A stretch of 64,000 nucleotides of DNA from Desulforamulus reducens MI-1 (GTDB lineage Bacteria; Bacillota; Desulfotomaculia; Desulfotomaculales; Desulfotomaculaceae): the NCBI RefSeq assembly GCF_000016165.1, contig NC_009253.1:3421484-3485483 (forward strand). Reading direction: 5' to 3'. Within the stretch, counting starts at the first letter, position 1. Each line of letters starts with the position of its first letter. Positions 29,829 to 37,770 of this stretch are shown piece after piece. The position numbers and the translations under genes were made by a program. The notes beneath the pieces were generated by a model. The model did no database searches. It worked only from the letters and a program-made list of their open reading frames with translations, and was not told where the DNA came from.

Positions 29829-29850
29829 TAGCAGAGCCACCGCTCTGCTA
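29829..29850 (-). terminator. Terminator after rpmE
   Basis: A 9-bp stem TAGCAGAGC/GCTCTGCTA with a GGUG loop on the transcript, then TTTCTTTATG in the minus direction. Confidence 0.8.
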
Positions 29851-29856
29851 ACTACG

Positions 29857-30057
29857 CTATTTCAAGCCGTATTTCTTACGGAATTTCTCAGCCCGGCCAC
29901 CAACTTCGATTTGACGTTGAGCTCCGGTGTAGAAGGGATGGCAGTTGGAGCAAATTTCTACTTTAATCTCCTTTTTGGTAGAGCCAGTTTTAAAGGTGTT
30001 TCCGCATACACACTTAACTTCTACTTCCTGATAGTTTGGATGAATCTTTTCTTTCAC
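29857..30057 (-). CDS. rpmE: Ribosomal protein L31 (zinc-binding form)
   Basis: A 66-residue large-subunit protein. [42 protein letters not shown] and the end KFRKKYGLK define L31; the cysteines of KCVCG and CSNC mark the zinc-containing C+ type. The start is the GTG at 30057 after GAAGGTGAGTTGCAA; the longer frame from 30090 is rejected because L31 starts at this point. Confidence 0.95.
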   Translation of the reverse strand: MKEKIHPNYQEVEVKCVCGNTFKTGSTKKEIKVEICSNCHPFYTGAQRQIEVGGRAEKFRKKYGLK

Positions 30058-30171
30058 TTGCAACTCACCTTCTTTCTCGACCAGATACAACCAATGCCAG
30101 TGGCATTAATGACATATAAACACACGACGATATTATAGCATAGAAATATTTGAGGAGCAAGAACTTGCTTG

Positions 30172-30270
30172 CAGGTATTTCTTTGGGGTCGGCTTTGGGC
30201 TTTGAGCTTTGAGCCGTGGGGTCTATCCCTCAAGCTCAAGGCTCATGGCTCACAGCCAACCCCAAAATTT
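30172..30270. repeat. Composite repeat arranged as a large imperfect hairpin
   Basis: The left arm (TTTGGGGTCGGCTTTGGGC, TTTGAGCTTTGAGCCGTGGG) and right arm (CTCAAGGCTCATGGCTCACAG, CCAACCCCAAAA) are imperfect inverted copies of about 38 bases each. The words match modules at 6936-7101 and 8089-8556. It lies between rpmE and the structured plus-strand leader. Confidence 0.65.
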
Positions 30271-30339
30271 TTTCCCAAAAGCATAAATTTATTATTTCCA
30301 AAAAAAGGAATACAGAAACGTGCGTCGTATTACTTGTAT

Positions 30340-30460
30340 AAATACCAAATATTGGTATTTACGGTCCTGTACAACCGCCTATGTATGCGGGGATGTGACA
30401 TCCCTCCGCCGGGAGTAATTACTCCATCACACGGCATTAGAGAATTCAGTTTACAGGACC
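30340..30460 (+). ncRNA. Candidate structured leader RNA (multi-stem)
   Basis: A 9-bp hairpin (AAATACCAA/TTGGTATTT, loop ATA, 30340-30360) is followed by a closing stem GGTCCTGTA (30363-30371) with TACAGGACC (30452-30460). Inside are CCGC/GCGG (30375-30390), GGGATG/CATCCC with a TGA loop (30390-30404, sharing one base with the previous stem), and GCCG/CGGC enclosing the palindrome GGAGTAATTACTCC (30408-30435). The element ends 61 bases before a 112-codon ORF. No known riboswitch was recognised. The fold is from eye only. Confidence 0.45.
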
Positions 30461-30521
30461 TCACAACTAAATATGATTGGTCCTTTGACACAGTACCTGC
30501 ATGTTGAGGGAGGCGATTTCG

Positions 30522-30860
30522 ATGTGTTTAATTAAGCATTTGCCTAAACAACTCAGGAACAGGATATCTTGGCCCTCAGGCTCACCCAGCAGACTGTTTC
30601 AAGAAGAGGAGGTGCAATCACCACCAGATGCCGGACGGCCAAAGTTAAAAAAAGTCTCCGCACAGATTGGTGGGGCCACAGTATCACAAGCTGCCCCAGG
30701 TGAATTTTTAAGTCCACCAGGTGGGCCTGTACAGAACTTTAATCCCTCCCTGTCAGGGGACCCGGGCATTCCCAGGCCGCCAACAAGGGAAGAACTCATT
30801 TCTCTATTGAAAGGATGTGATGCTTTCAGTGGTCCTAGAAACCACTGCTCCAAAAAGTAA
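30522..30860 (+). CDS. Possible small protein of unknown function, proline/serine-rich
   Basis: I do not recognise this 112-residue product. The ATG at 30522 follows GGGAGGCGATTTCG, a good ribosome site. The N-terminus is basic (MCLIKHLPKQLRNRIS), the middle Pro/Gly/Ser-rich (SPPDAGRPKL, LSPPGGPVQN), and the end is TREELISLLKGCDAFSGPRNHCSKK, a possible short helix with two Cys. No membrane segment or signal peptide. A structured leader lies upstream and a hairpin with a T-run at 30887-30913, so it looks like a complete transcription unit. It could still be a chance frame; the reverse strand carries a similar-length frame. Confidence 0.4.
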   Translation: MCLIKHLPKQLRNRISWPSGSPSRLFQEEEVQSPPDAGRPKLKKVSAQIGGATVSQAAPGEFLSPPGGPVQNFNPSLSGDPGIPRPPTREELISLLKGCDAFSGPRNHCSKK

Positions 30861-30886
30861 TTTTGCTCACCCCTCTTTATACAAGC

Positions 30887-30913
30887 AAATTCCCAAAGGG
30901 GAAATTTTCTTAT
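30887..30913 (+). terminator. Possible terminator of the 112-aa ORF unit
   Basis: AAATTCCC and GGGGAAATTT pair with a bulge around an AAA loop, followed by TTCTTATAGCTTTT. The stem is short, so the call is moderate. Confidence 0.45.
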
Positions 30914-31217
30914 AGCTTTTGAGATCCTTTCCTTTCTTTTAAAGTTTCTTTAAGCATAGATTTACTGGCACTGCATAACCCAAGTAGCCAAGTCACGGGT
31001 TTTATTGCAGTACCTCATTGTTAAGAAACCCCAGGTGCAGAGACGTCGTTCCCAATGAAAAACATAAGGCTAAGTCCTTTACTCCCTATTTTCTACAGCG
31101 CATGGTGCGGCATGCTTATTTAAAGAGCAACCCCACAGCGAAGATTTTTATTTATATGAAAGATTGATGGGAAACCTTTGGAAGGGCGTTACGGAAAATT
31201 GAATAGAGAAAATAAAC
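30914..31217. other. Gene-free region with a strong hairpin
   Basis: No credible ORF on either strand. GGCACTGCA (30967-30975) pairs with TGCAGTACC (31006-31014) with one mismatch, continued inward by AACCC/GGGTT. A GCATG/CATGC hairpin lies near 31101-31115. The region ends at the terminator at 31221. It may hold a small RNA on the plus strand. Confidence 0.4.
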
Positions 31218-31218
31218 T

Positions 31219-31247
31219 ACCCCCATCCATTGATGGGGGCTTCTTTT
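31219..31247. terminator. Strong terminator before the LysM/M23 gene end
   Basis: CCCCCATC-CATT-GATGGGGG, an 8-bp GC-rich stem. The better T-run (CTTCTTTTT) is on the plus side; the minus side has a weaker tail. It may serve both a plus-strand transcript and the minus-strand peptidase gene. Confidence 0.8.
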
Positions 31248-31252
31248 TAAAA

Positions 31253-32197
31253 TTACCCAAACAGTCTTTCCTTTAGAAACAGTAGAGGGTCTAGGGGAAT
31301 TCCTTGCCTGAGAATTTCCATATGCAAGTGAGGACCGGCAGAACGACCAGTGTTACCAACCCTGGCAATGGGTTGATCACGGTCAACCTGTTGCCCTTCG
31401 GTCACCAGTAGTTTAGAGCAGTGGGCATACAGGGAACGTATACCGTTACCATGATCCAGAATGACCGTAAGACCATAGGTGCCCCGGGGGGCTGCCCAAA
31501 CAACTCTGCCTTGTTCTGCTGCTACGATGGTGGCACCGGAGGAGGCTCCAATATCTACTCCTTCATGGGGACGGTCACCCCGGATGCCAAAGTGGGAGGT
31601 AATCTCCCCGGCCACCGGCCAGGCCCAACCACCAATTTGAATTTTGCCCTTTTGATTGCTGGTGGCGGACACAACAGCCTCAGAAACCGCTTCTCTATTA
31701 GGGACCACCAAGGTTGCACCAATTTTAATAAAATCTGGATTAGCTAATCCATTGGCTTTCATTAGCTCAGCCATGGTTATATCATACTGTCCAGCAATGT
31801 GGGATAGGGTTTCACCACTGGCAATCCTATGATAGCCAAGGGACATGCCGGGAATAATCAGGTTTCGACCGGCCACCAATACATCGGTGGGATTCATTTT
31901 ATTAATTTCTGCCAGCTTCCCAACACTGATACCCGTTCGTTCAGCTATGCTCCATAAAGAATCCCCGGGACGCACCTGATATTCCATTTCTATTTCAGAA
32001 TTTGCTGTTTGACTTTTGGGTGCCTTGGTTAAAGGCTTTTGAACTTCTATATTGCGGGCTAAGGGCGGTGAATAAGCCCCCTCGGAGACAACTTCGTCCA
32101 AACCAGCACTGGCAGGTAAAACTCCCAGAACCATACTGACAAAGTATACCGCTATGGTTAACGTCACAAGTTTTCTTTTATTTATATGAAAATGCAT
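31253..32197 (-). CDS. Exported LysM-M23 peptidoglycan endopeptidase
   Basis: A 314-residue protein with a signal peptide (about 1-31), two LysM repeats (about 70-115 YQVRPGDSLWSIAERTGISVGKLAEINKMN; about 122-166 HRIASGETLSHIAGQYDITMAELMKANGL) and an M23 peptidase domain (about 190-314). The zinc ligands are present: HEGVDIGA and HLHMEI with the YAHCSKL loop, so it should be active, unlike the SpoIIQ-like protein. It binds and cleaves peptidoglycan outside the membrane, in growth or sporulation. Located between rpmE and rho. Confidence 0.9.
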   Translation of the reverse strand: MHFHINKRKLVTLTIAVYFVSMVLGVLPASAGLDEVVSEGAYSPPLARNIEVQKPLTKAPKSQTANSEIEMEYQVRPGDSLWSIAERTGISVGKLAEINKMNPTDVLVAGRNLIIPGMSLGYHRIASGETLSHIAGQYDITMAELMKANGLANPDFIKIGATLVVPNREAVSEAVVSATSNQKGKIQIGGWAWPVAGEITSHFGIRGDRPHEGVDIGASSGATIVAAEQGRVVWAAPRGTYGLTVILDHGNGIRSLYAHCSKLLVTEGQQVDRDQPIARVGNTGRSAGPHLHMEILRQGIPLDPLLFLKERLFG

Positions 32198-32282
32198 AAA
32201 AAATCACCTCGTAATAAACAAACTATTGATAGTTTATCCAAGGTGATTAAATATTATTCATAATTTTAAATACTTTATTTGT

Positions 32283-33635
32283 CTATTCCTGTATTTTCCT
32301 TCTATAGGGACGTTTTTGTCCCGGCGGCTGTGACACATCTAAATTAGGGTTTAGGGGTTGTACCCTTGTCTTGGGCTTAAAATCATGCAGTATCTCATCA
32401 TTGGCCCGGGTATTTTTCAAACGATCCAGTAAACTTTCCAGTGCCTCAATGGAACTCATACCGGCAATGACCTTGCGAAGGCTCCAGACATAATCCAACT
32501 CTTCTTTGGATAAAAGCAAATCTTCCCGCCTGGTGCCGGAACGTTGTATATCAATGGCCGGAAACAACCTGCGATCGGCTAATTTGCGGTCTAAAATCAG
32601 TTCCATATTGCCGGTTCCTTTAAACTCTTCAAAGATTACATCATCCATACGACTGCCGGTTTCAATTAGTGCAGTGGCTAAGATGGTCAGGCTACCGCCT
32701 TCTTCCATATTACGGGCCGCACCAAAGAACCGTTTGGGTTTATGCAATGCAGCGGGATCCACACCGCCTGAAAGGGTACGTCCACTGGGGGGAATGACAA
32801 GGTTATGGGCCCTGGCCAGCCTAGTGATGCTATCCAACAATATCACTACATCACGACCGCTCTCAACCAGCCGTTTAGCCCGCTCCAAAACCATATCCGA
32901 GGCCTTTACATGGTTTTCCGGTGGTTCATCAAAGGTGGAACTAACTACTTCCGCTTTAACGGATCGTTCAATATCCGTTACTTCCTCAGGCCTCTCATCG
33001 ATTAGTAGAATAAACAATTCAATCTCAGGGTGATTAGCCGTAATACTATTGGCAATTTCTTTAATTAAAATGGTTTTACCTGCCTTTGGGGGAGCCACAA
33101 TCAAGCCTCTCTGTCCTTTTCCCAAGGGTGAAATGAGGTCTATGATGCGAGTTGAAATCTTATCAGGGGTGGTTTGTAATCGGATGCGATCCTGGGGGTA
33201 AAGGGGTGTAAGTCCGGCAAAGTGCATACGCTCCGCCGCAAGTTCGGGTCTTGCACCATTAACCTGCTCTACTCTTAGCAGACCGTAGTACCGCTCGTTA
33301 TCCTTTGGCTTCCTTACCTGGCCATAGACCATATCCCCTGTTCTTAGATCAAATCGTCGTATCTGGGAGTTAGATACATAAATATCGTCGTTGCTAGGTA
33401 CATAGGTTGATGGTCTTAAAAAGCCATATCCGTCAGGGAGGATTTCCAGTACCCCTCCGGCATAGGAAACACCGCTTTGCTTCGATTGTAATTTCGATAT
33501 CTCAAAGATAATTTCTTTTTTGCGAAATTTATAATAACCTGGAATCTCTAATTCACGGGCAATACCATACAATTCCTGCATGGTCTTTGCTTCCAGTTGA
33601 GCCTGTGTCATGACAGGTCTATCATTTTCAGCCAA
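32283..33635 (-). CDS. rho: Transcription termination factor Rho
   Basis: A 450-residue hexameric RNA helicase. The N-terminal Rho domain ([29 protein letters not shown]), the RNA-binding cold-shock fold ([16 protein letters not shown]), Walker A ([15 protein letters not shown]), Walker B ([16 protein letters not shown]) and the Q/R loops ([18 protein letters not shown]) are intact. The start is TTG, after GAGGTGGATTATTT. The leader contains TTGAAG and TAAAAC hexamers 16 bases apart as a possible promoter. Gene order rho-fsa-fba-spo0F-pyrG matches Bacillus. Confidence 0.96.
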   Translation of the reverse strand: MAENDRPVMTQAQLEAKTMQELYGIARELEIPGYYKFRKKEIIFEISKLQSKQSGVSYAGGVLEILPDGYGFLRPSTYVPSNDDIYVSNSQIRRFDLRTGDMVYGQVRKPKDNERYYGLLRVEQVNGARPELAAERMHFAGLTPLYPQDRIRLQTTPDKISTRIIDLISPLGKGQRGLIVAPPKAGKTILIKEIANSITANHPEIELFILLIDERPEEVTDIERSVKAEVVSSTFDEPPENHVKASDMVLERAKRLVESGRDVVILLDSITRLARAHNLVIPPSGRTLSGGVDPAALHKPKRFFGAARNMEEGGSLTILATALIETGSRMDDVIFEEFKGTGNMELILDRKLADRRLFPAIDIQRSGTRREDLLLSKEELDYVWSLRKVIAGMSSIEALESLLDRLKNTRANDEILHDFKPKTRVQPLNPNLDVSQPPGQKRPYRRKIQE

Positions 33636-33845
33636 AAATAATCCACCTCGTATCCGGATTTTATACTAACTATATAACCACGATATAATCGTTTTATTCA
33701 CAGGTATATTGGCTTCAAAAATAAACAATCCTTGAAAAAGCTTTGTTTACAGATGTCGAAACCTGTCGTTTGCCCTTTCAAGTATATCGCAGGGTCGATA
33801 TTTGGTCAATAGATGGGATTTTACTGATCAGAGGCCAATTTTGTA

Positions 33846-33878
33846 GCCACCGACAGGTAACTTTACCCGTCGGTGACA
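33846..33878 (-). terminator. Hairpin after the transaldolase-like gene
   Basis: CACCGAC-GGTA and TACC-GTCGGTG pair around a short loop with one bulged base on each side. The T-tail is weak. Confidence 0.6.
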
Positions 33879-33885
33879 TGAAAAT

Positions 33886-34536
33886 TTAGGCTTTTGGGGT
33901 AAGCTTTGCCCAGTCGGCAAGGAAGGCATCAATTCCCTTATCTGTTAAGGGATGTTTGGCCATTTGCAGCAATACTTTATAAGGTACTGTGGCTATGTGG
34001 GCCCCGGCCTTGGCGGATTGCTGAACGTGTAACGGGTGACGAATACTGGCTGAGATAATTTGGGTAGCAAGATCATAATTGTTAAAGATATCTGCTATAT
34101 CGTAGATCAAGCCAATCCCATCCTGGCCAATATCATCTAAGCGTCCCACAAAGGGACTAACATAGGTAGCACCTGCCCTGGCAGCCAATAGCGCCTGATT
34201 AGCAGAAAAGATTAGGGTAACATTGGTTTTAATGCCCTTTTCCATACAGGCCCGGGTTGCTTTTAATCCCTCGGTGGTCATTGGTATTTTGATAACAATA
34301 TTGGGGTGAATGGCTGCAAGTTCCACAGCTTCTTTCATCATACCTTCGGCATCCAAGCTAATCACTTCTGCACTGATGGGACCGTCAACAATGGAGGTTA
34401 TTTCTTTTACAACTTCCGCAAAATCACGTCCTTCTCGGGCAATCAGAGAGGGATTGGTGGTTACGCCAGCAATGACACCCAGGGCATTGGCAGCCCGAAT
34501 TTCATCTACATTTGCAGTATCGATAAAAAGAAGCAT
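33886..34536 (-). CDS. fsa: Transaldolase / fructose-6-phosphate aldolase family protein
   Basis: A 216-residue class I aldolase of the small TalC/FSA family. [20 protein letters not shown], and the Schiff-base lysine in [13 protein letters not shown] (about 86) are present; [14 protein letters not shown] and [12 protein letters not shown] complete the barrel. Members act as transaldolases in the pentose phosphate pathway or as fructose-6-phosphate aldolases; synteny with Bacillus tal (ywjH) favours transaldolase. It follows fba across a terminator hairpin. Confidence 0.9.
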   Translation of the reverse strand: MLLFIDTANVDEIRAANALGVIAGVTTNPSLIAREGRDFAEVVKEITSIVDGPISAEVISLDAEGMMKEAVELAAIHPNIVIKIPMTTEGLKATRACMEKGIKTNVTLIFSANQALLAARAGATYVSPFVGRLDDIGQDGIGLIYDIADIFNNYDLATQIISASIRHPLHVQQSAKAGAHIATVPYKVLLQMAKHPLTDKGIDAFLADWAKLTPKA

Positions 34537-34568
34537 TATTCAGCCCTCCTATATTTAAGGTAATAAAC

Positions 34569-34599
34569 CTCAGCCATCAGTGTTTACCTGATGGCTGAG
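34569..34599 (-). terminator. Terminator after fba built from the CAGCCATCAG repeat word
   Basis: CTCAGCCATCAG and CTGATGGCTGAG form a perfect 12-bp stem with a seven-base loop. The words are those of the dispersed repeat family. GTTTATT follows. Confidence 0.75.
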
Positions 34600-34616
34600 C
34601 GTTACTTTATCTCATC

Positions 34617-35471
34617 TTATGCCCGACCGGAACTACCAAATGCCCGAATTTTCTCACGGATTACCTGTGTGGCAGCCTCTCTGGCCGGGGCTAATACTTT
34701 ACGGGGATCAATTTCTTTGGCATTGTTCTCCAAGGCTTGTCGGCAACCACCGGTAAAGGCCTCGCGGATGTTGGTATCAATATTTACTTTACGCACACCC
34801 AGACGAATGGCCTCTTGAATGGCTTCAGTGGGAACGCCTGAGGAACCATGCAAAACAATGGGGGTATCAATCATGCCAGCAATCTTCTCCAGGCGGGCAA
34901 AATCCAGTTTAGGAACACCTTTGTATTGCCCATGGGCAGTACCAATGGAAATTGCCAGCGCATCTACGCCGGTTTTTTCTACAAAATAGCGTGCCTCTTC
35001 AGGATCAGTAAAGAAAGCATCTCTTTCATCAACATGAATATCATCCTCGGTGCCGCCGATTTTACCCAATTCTGCCTCAACAGAAACACCGGTGGCCCGG
35101 GCCACTTCAATAACCTTGTTGGTAAGAGCAATATTTTCTTCCAACGGCAATTTAGAGCCATCAATCATCACCGAGGTAAAGCCAACCCGGATACACTGCA
35201 TACATTGTTCAAAGCTAGTGCCGTGATCCAGGTGCAGGGCAATGGGTACAGTGGATTGGCTGGCTGCTATAAGGGCCAAGCCATGGATGTATTGAATACC
35301 TGCATATTTAATGGCGCCCTGGCTAGCTTGCATAATAACCGGTGCCCGTTCTGCCTCTGCGGCAGCTAAAATAGCTTGAACAATTTCCATGTTATTAACA
35401 TTAAAGGCACCTACAGCGTACTTTCCCTCTTCCGCCCTTGCAAGTAATTCTTTTACAGGAACTAATGGCAT
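34617..35471 (-). CDS. fba: Class II fructose-bisphosphate aldolase
   Basis: A 284-residue zinc aldolase of glycolysis and gluconeogenesis. Zinc and catalytic motifs are complete: PIALHLDHGTSFEQCMQCI, VEAELGKIGGTEDD, ALAISIGTAHGQYKG and IVLHGSSGVPTEAI. The ATG follows AAGGAGGTACATCAA. It lies next to fsa, spo0F and pyrG as in B. subtilis. Confidence 0.96.
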   Translation of the reverse strand: MPLVPVKELLARAEEGKYAVGAFNVNNMEIVQAILAAAEAERAPVIMQASQGAIKYAGIQYIHGLALIAASQSTVPIALHLDHGTSFEQCMQCIRVGFTSVMIDGSKLPLEENIALTNKVIEVARATGVSVEAELGKIGGTEDDIHVDERDAFFTDPEEARYFVEKTGVDALAISIGTAHGQYKGVPKLDFARLEKIAGMIDTPIVLHGSSGVPTEAIQEAIRLGVRKVNIDTNIREAFTGGCRQALENNAKEIDPRKVLAPAREAATQVIREKIRAFGSSGRA

Positions 35472-35523
35472 TTGATGTACCTCCTTGTTTTAGCTACAAA
35501 GGTAGCATTAGGCAAAATAAAAA

Positions 35524-35561
35524 GCCTGGACCGCGTTCGAGCCGACGAACTGGTGCCAGGC
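35524..35561 (-). terminator. Long hairpin between the zinc-ribbon gene and fba
   Basis: GCCTGG/CCAGGC, ACC/GGT and GTTCG/CGAAC pair in series, followed by TTTTTATTTTG in the minus direction. It terminates the zinc-ribbon gene or attenuates readthrough into fba. The core GGTGCCAGGC also matches a word of the repeats near 8.4 and 9.9 kb. Confidence 0.7.
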
Positions 35562-35657
35562 AAATTCTTCAGGAACCATATTCCGGCATGAGCAATTAGA
35601 CGGTCACACTCCAAACGGGATTAAAGTCAGTATGACCACAGTTACCCGGAATTATGT

Positions 35658-36350
35658 TTAGGAGTGTCTGTTTCGCTTGCGCCGGGTCTTTTTCGCTAGC
35701 TTAGAGTTATTATTGGAAAAACTATCCAAACAACGAAAACCGTGCTGTGTCAATTCTATGGTATCCACTTGCTGAATCACATTTAGGTCCTCTTCTGTTT
35801 CTGCATAAACAATGTTAATGCTATCGCATTCTTTACAATGGAGCTCCAGTCGATCCAGATAAACATCTACTTCAATGTGTGTATTTCCACACTGACAGTA
35901 AAGGCCACCATTGTCTGCAATCTCCTGGAGGGACTGCATAACCTCATGCATAATCTCTGAGTTATTAAAGTACTCGTCATATCCGAGCTCGTCAATTAAT
36001 GATTCTATACCAGAGTCTAAGGATTCTGCCAGTTCTTTAACTTCCTCATACTTGCCAATAAACCCTAGTTCGAGTCCAGATTCTGGACAATTGAGATAAA
36101 TGACCTCTTTGCCCCACAGGCGTACTCCAGAAATTTCGCGAATGTGCTTTGTCTCGCAAAATATACAGGGTATTTGCAACCAATAACTGCCCGCTGAACG
36201 GTTAACAATACCTAACAAGAAGGCACCACAGGAGCAGCTAATTTGGAGCTTACCACGGCCTGAAAGAGCAAACCTTGAGAGGTTATGAAATTCTAATGCG
36301 CCACACTCTGGGCAGCGAATGGCCAGGGTGGTGACATTGGTTATAAGCAC
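35658..36350 (-). CDS. Multi-CXXC zinc-ribbon protein of unknown function
   Basis: I do not recognise a named family. The 230-residue protein has several Cys pairs: IRCPECGAL (about 12-20), SCSCGAF (about 38-44), PCIFCETKH (about 62-70), LYCQCGNTH (about 150-158) and LHCKECDSI (about 171-179), consistent with two or more zinc ribbons. The middle (about 98-148) is acidic and helical, and the tail (KLAKKTRRKRNRHS) is strongly basic, which suggests nucleic-acid contact. No signal peptide. The GTG start follows AGGAGGTTATAGAG. Next to spo0F, so a sporulation link is possible but unproven. Confidence 0.75.
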   Translation of the reverse strand: MLITNVTTLAIRCPECGALEFHNLSRFALSGRGKLQISCSCGAFLLGIVNRSAGSYWLQIPCIFCETKHIREISGVRLWGKEVIYLNCPESGLELGFIGKYEEVKELAESLDSGIESLIDELGYDEYFNNSEIMHEVMQSLQEIADNGGLYCQCGNTHIEVDVYLDRLELHCKECDSINIVYAETEEDLNVIQQVDTIELTQHGFRCLDSFSNNNSKLAKKTRRKRNRHS

Positions 36351-36436
36351 CTCTATAACCTCCTCTTTAGTATAAAGAGTTCGCCACCTAGGAAAAAATT
36401 CCTTTTTTTCTTTATCAATTACCAGTATACAGAGGT

Positions 36437-36844
36437 TTAGCCAATATCCGCTTGTAACTTTCCGTAGCCTTCGGAACGTGATAAAATTGAGCGTACCAAA
36501 ACTCGAACGTCATCCAAATCAAAGGGTTTATTTAGGTAATGTTGGACTCCTAAACTTTTGGTTTGATCCATAATCTCCATATCTCCGTAGGCTGTCATCA
36601 TAGCCACAGGCAGTTGTGCATAATGTTTGCGAATTTCCTGAAGAGTTTCAATGCCGGTCATGCCTGACATCTTTATATCCAGTAGGACTAGAGAAGGCAG
36701 AGTCTGGGAAAGAACTTGCAATGCCTCAGCCCCGCTTCCGGCCATTTTCACAATGTAACCTTCGTCAGCCAGAGCCTCAAATAATAATCGTCTTACTCCT
36801 ACCTGGTCATCCACTATAAGAATATCAAACGATGTACTATTCAT
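36437..36844 (-). CDS. spo0F: Sporulation phosphorelay response regulator Spo0F
   Basis: A 135-residue single receiver domain without an output domain. The acidic pocket (ILIVDDQ), the phospho-acceptor Asp (LVLLDIKMSGMTG, about 58), the switch Thr (VAMMTAYG) and the Lys (YLNKPFD) are present. Spo0F passes phosphate from sensor kinases to Spo0B or Spo0A; many Clostridia lack the relay, but placement between fba and pyrG is the Bacillus spo0F position. Other single-domain CheY-like roles remain possible. Confidence 0.85.
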   Translation of the reverse strand: MNSTSFDILIVDDQVGVRRLLFEALADEGYIVKMAGSGAEALQVLSQTLPSLVLLDIKMSGMTGIETLQEIRKHYAQLPVAMMTAYGDMEIMDQTKSLGVQHYLNKPFDLDDVRVLVRSILSRSEGYGKLQADIG

Positions 36845-36954
36845 TTTATTCGGTACCCCCTGAACTCATAACCTTAGCTTAATAGTTTTTCGACACCATG
36901 ACAGCAATACCTGCTTGCATTTGAAATTTCAGAATTTTTTCGGTTTTGACCTTT

Positions 36955-37758
36955 CTACCAGCTAGGCGGTACAAAGGAGGCTAGCACAGTCATCAAGCCC
37001 ACCATACTAATAACGGCCAGCAGAACAGCCACAAGGGCAGGCGTAAAAATAACCGCCAGCGCCCTACCTGTATTGAAACCGTGGGCTTCCCTTAACCCAA
37101 TGGTTAATAGAACAACCCCCCAAATAAATAGGATCAGATTAGTCAAGGCCATCAGGCCGGTGGCCACGCCGGGTGACAGCCAAGTGGTTAATACCCTTAA
37201 AGGTATTAAAAATACCTCTGGCAAACCAGCTAAGCCATAAATTACAAATACAGTACGGGCGGTTCCACGGCCACCGTAGAAATCTGCCACTAAATGCAAT
37301 AGGGCACTGTAAAAAAACCATTTAATAAAATAAAACAGAGCACCCAAGATGGCTAACAGAGGTGCAGCAGCCCGCAGTGCCTGGGTAAAATTCTCTGACC
37401 GTGGCAAAGGGATTCCCAGATTTAATCTTAAATCACTGGGCACTCCATGGGCTGAGGTATATAGATTGGTAAGTAAGCCAATTAGAGACAGTAACACCAC
37501 AATCAGCAAGGTAACTCCTAGGGGTGGATTCTGTACAATCCTTTTCATGGTTGGCACAGGGTCAAACAATACACCATAGATAATTTCGTAAAACTTCAAG
37601 GGAGACTCTTCAGCTTCTTTTTTGATTATCAGGTTGTTGTCCTTTGCATTGTCTTCTTTTTCCAATACTTTCTCTATTAAATCCTCGGGCAGTGCATGAT
37701 CTTCGGGCGTCTGGTCACAGGTTAACTGCTCGGAGTTTTGATCCTTTAAATTGCTCAA
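36955..37758 (-). CDS. Yip1-domain membrane protein
   Basis: A 267-residue protein with an acidic cytoplasmic N-terminus (about 1-50) and five transmembrane helices (about 75-262). FYEIIYGVLFDPVPTMKRI and the spacing of helices fit the Yip1 family (PF04893), whose bacterial function is unknown. The start is taken as the TTG at 37758, since AAGGAGG lies seven bases before it. It is six bases from sppA's end, so they are likely cotranscribed. Confidence 0.75.
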   Translation of the reverse strand: MSNLKDQNSEQLTCDQTPEDHALPEDLIEKVLEKEDNAKDNNLIIKKEAEESPLKFYEIIYGVLFDPVPTMKRIVQNPPLGVTLLIVVLLSLIGLLTNLYTSAHGVPSDLRLNLGIPLPRSENFTQALRAAAPLLAILGALFYFIKWFFYSALLHLVADFYGGRGTARTVFVIYGLAGLPEVFLIPLRVLTTWLSPGVATGLMALTNLILFIWGVVLLTIGLREAHGFNTGRALAVIFTPALVAVLLAVISMVGLMTVLASFVPPSW

Positions 37759-37770
37759 GGCCACGCCTCC

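Noticed and set aside
30169-30507. 112-codon plus-strand frame upstream of the structured leader
   Set aside because: It starts inside the repeat hairpin, has no ribosome site, and crosses the stems of the structured element.
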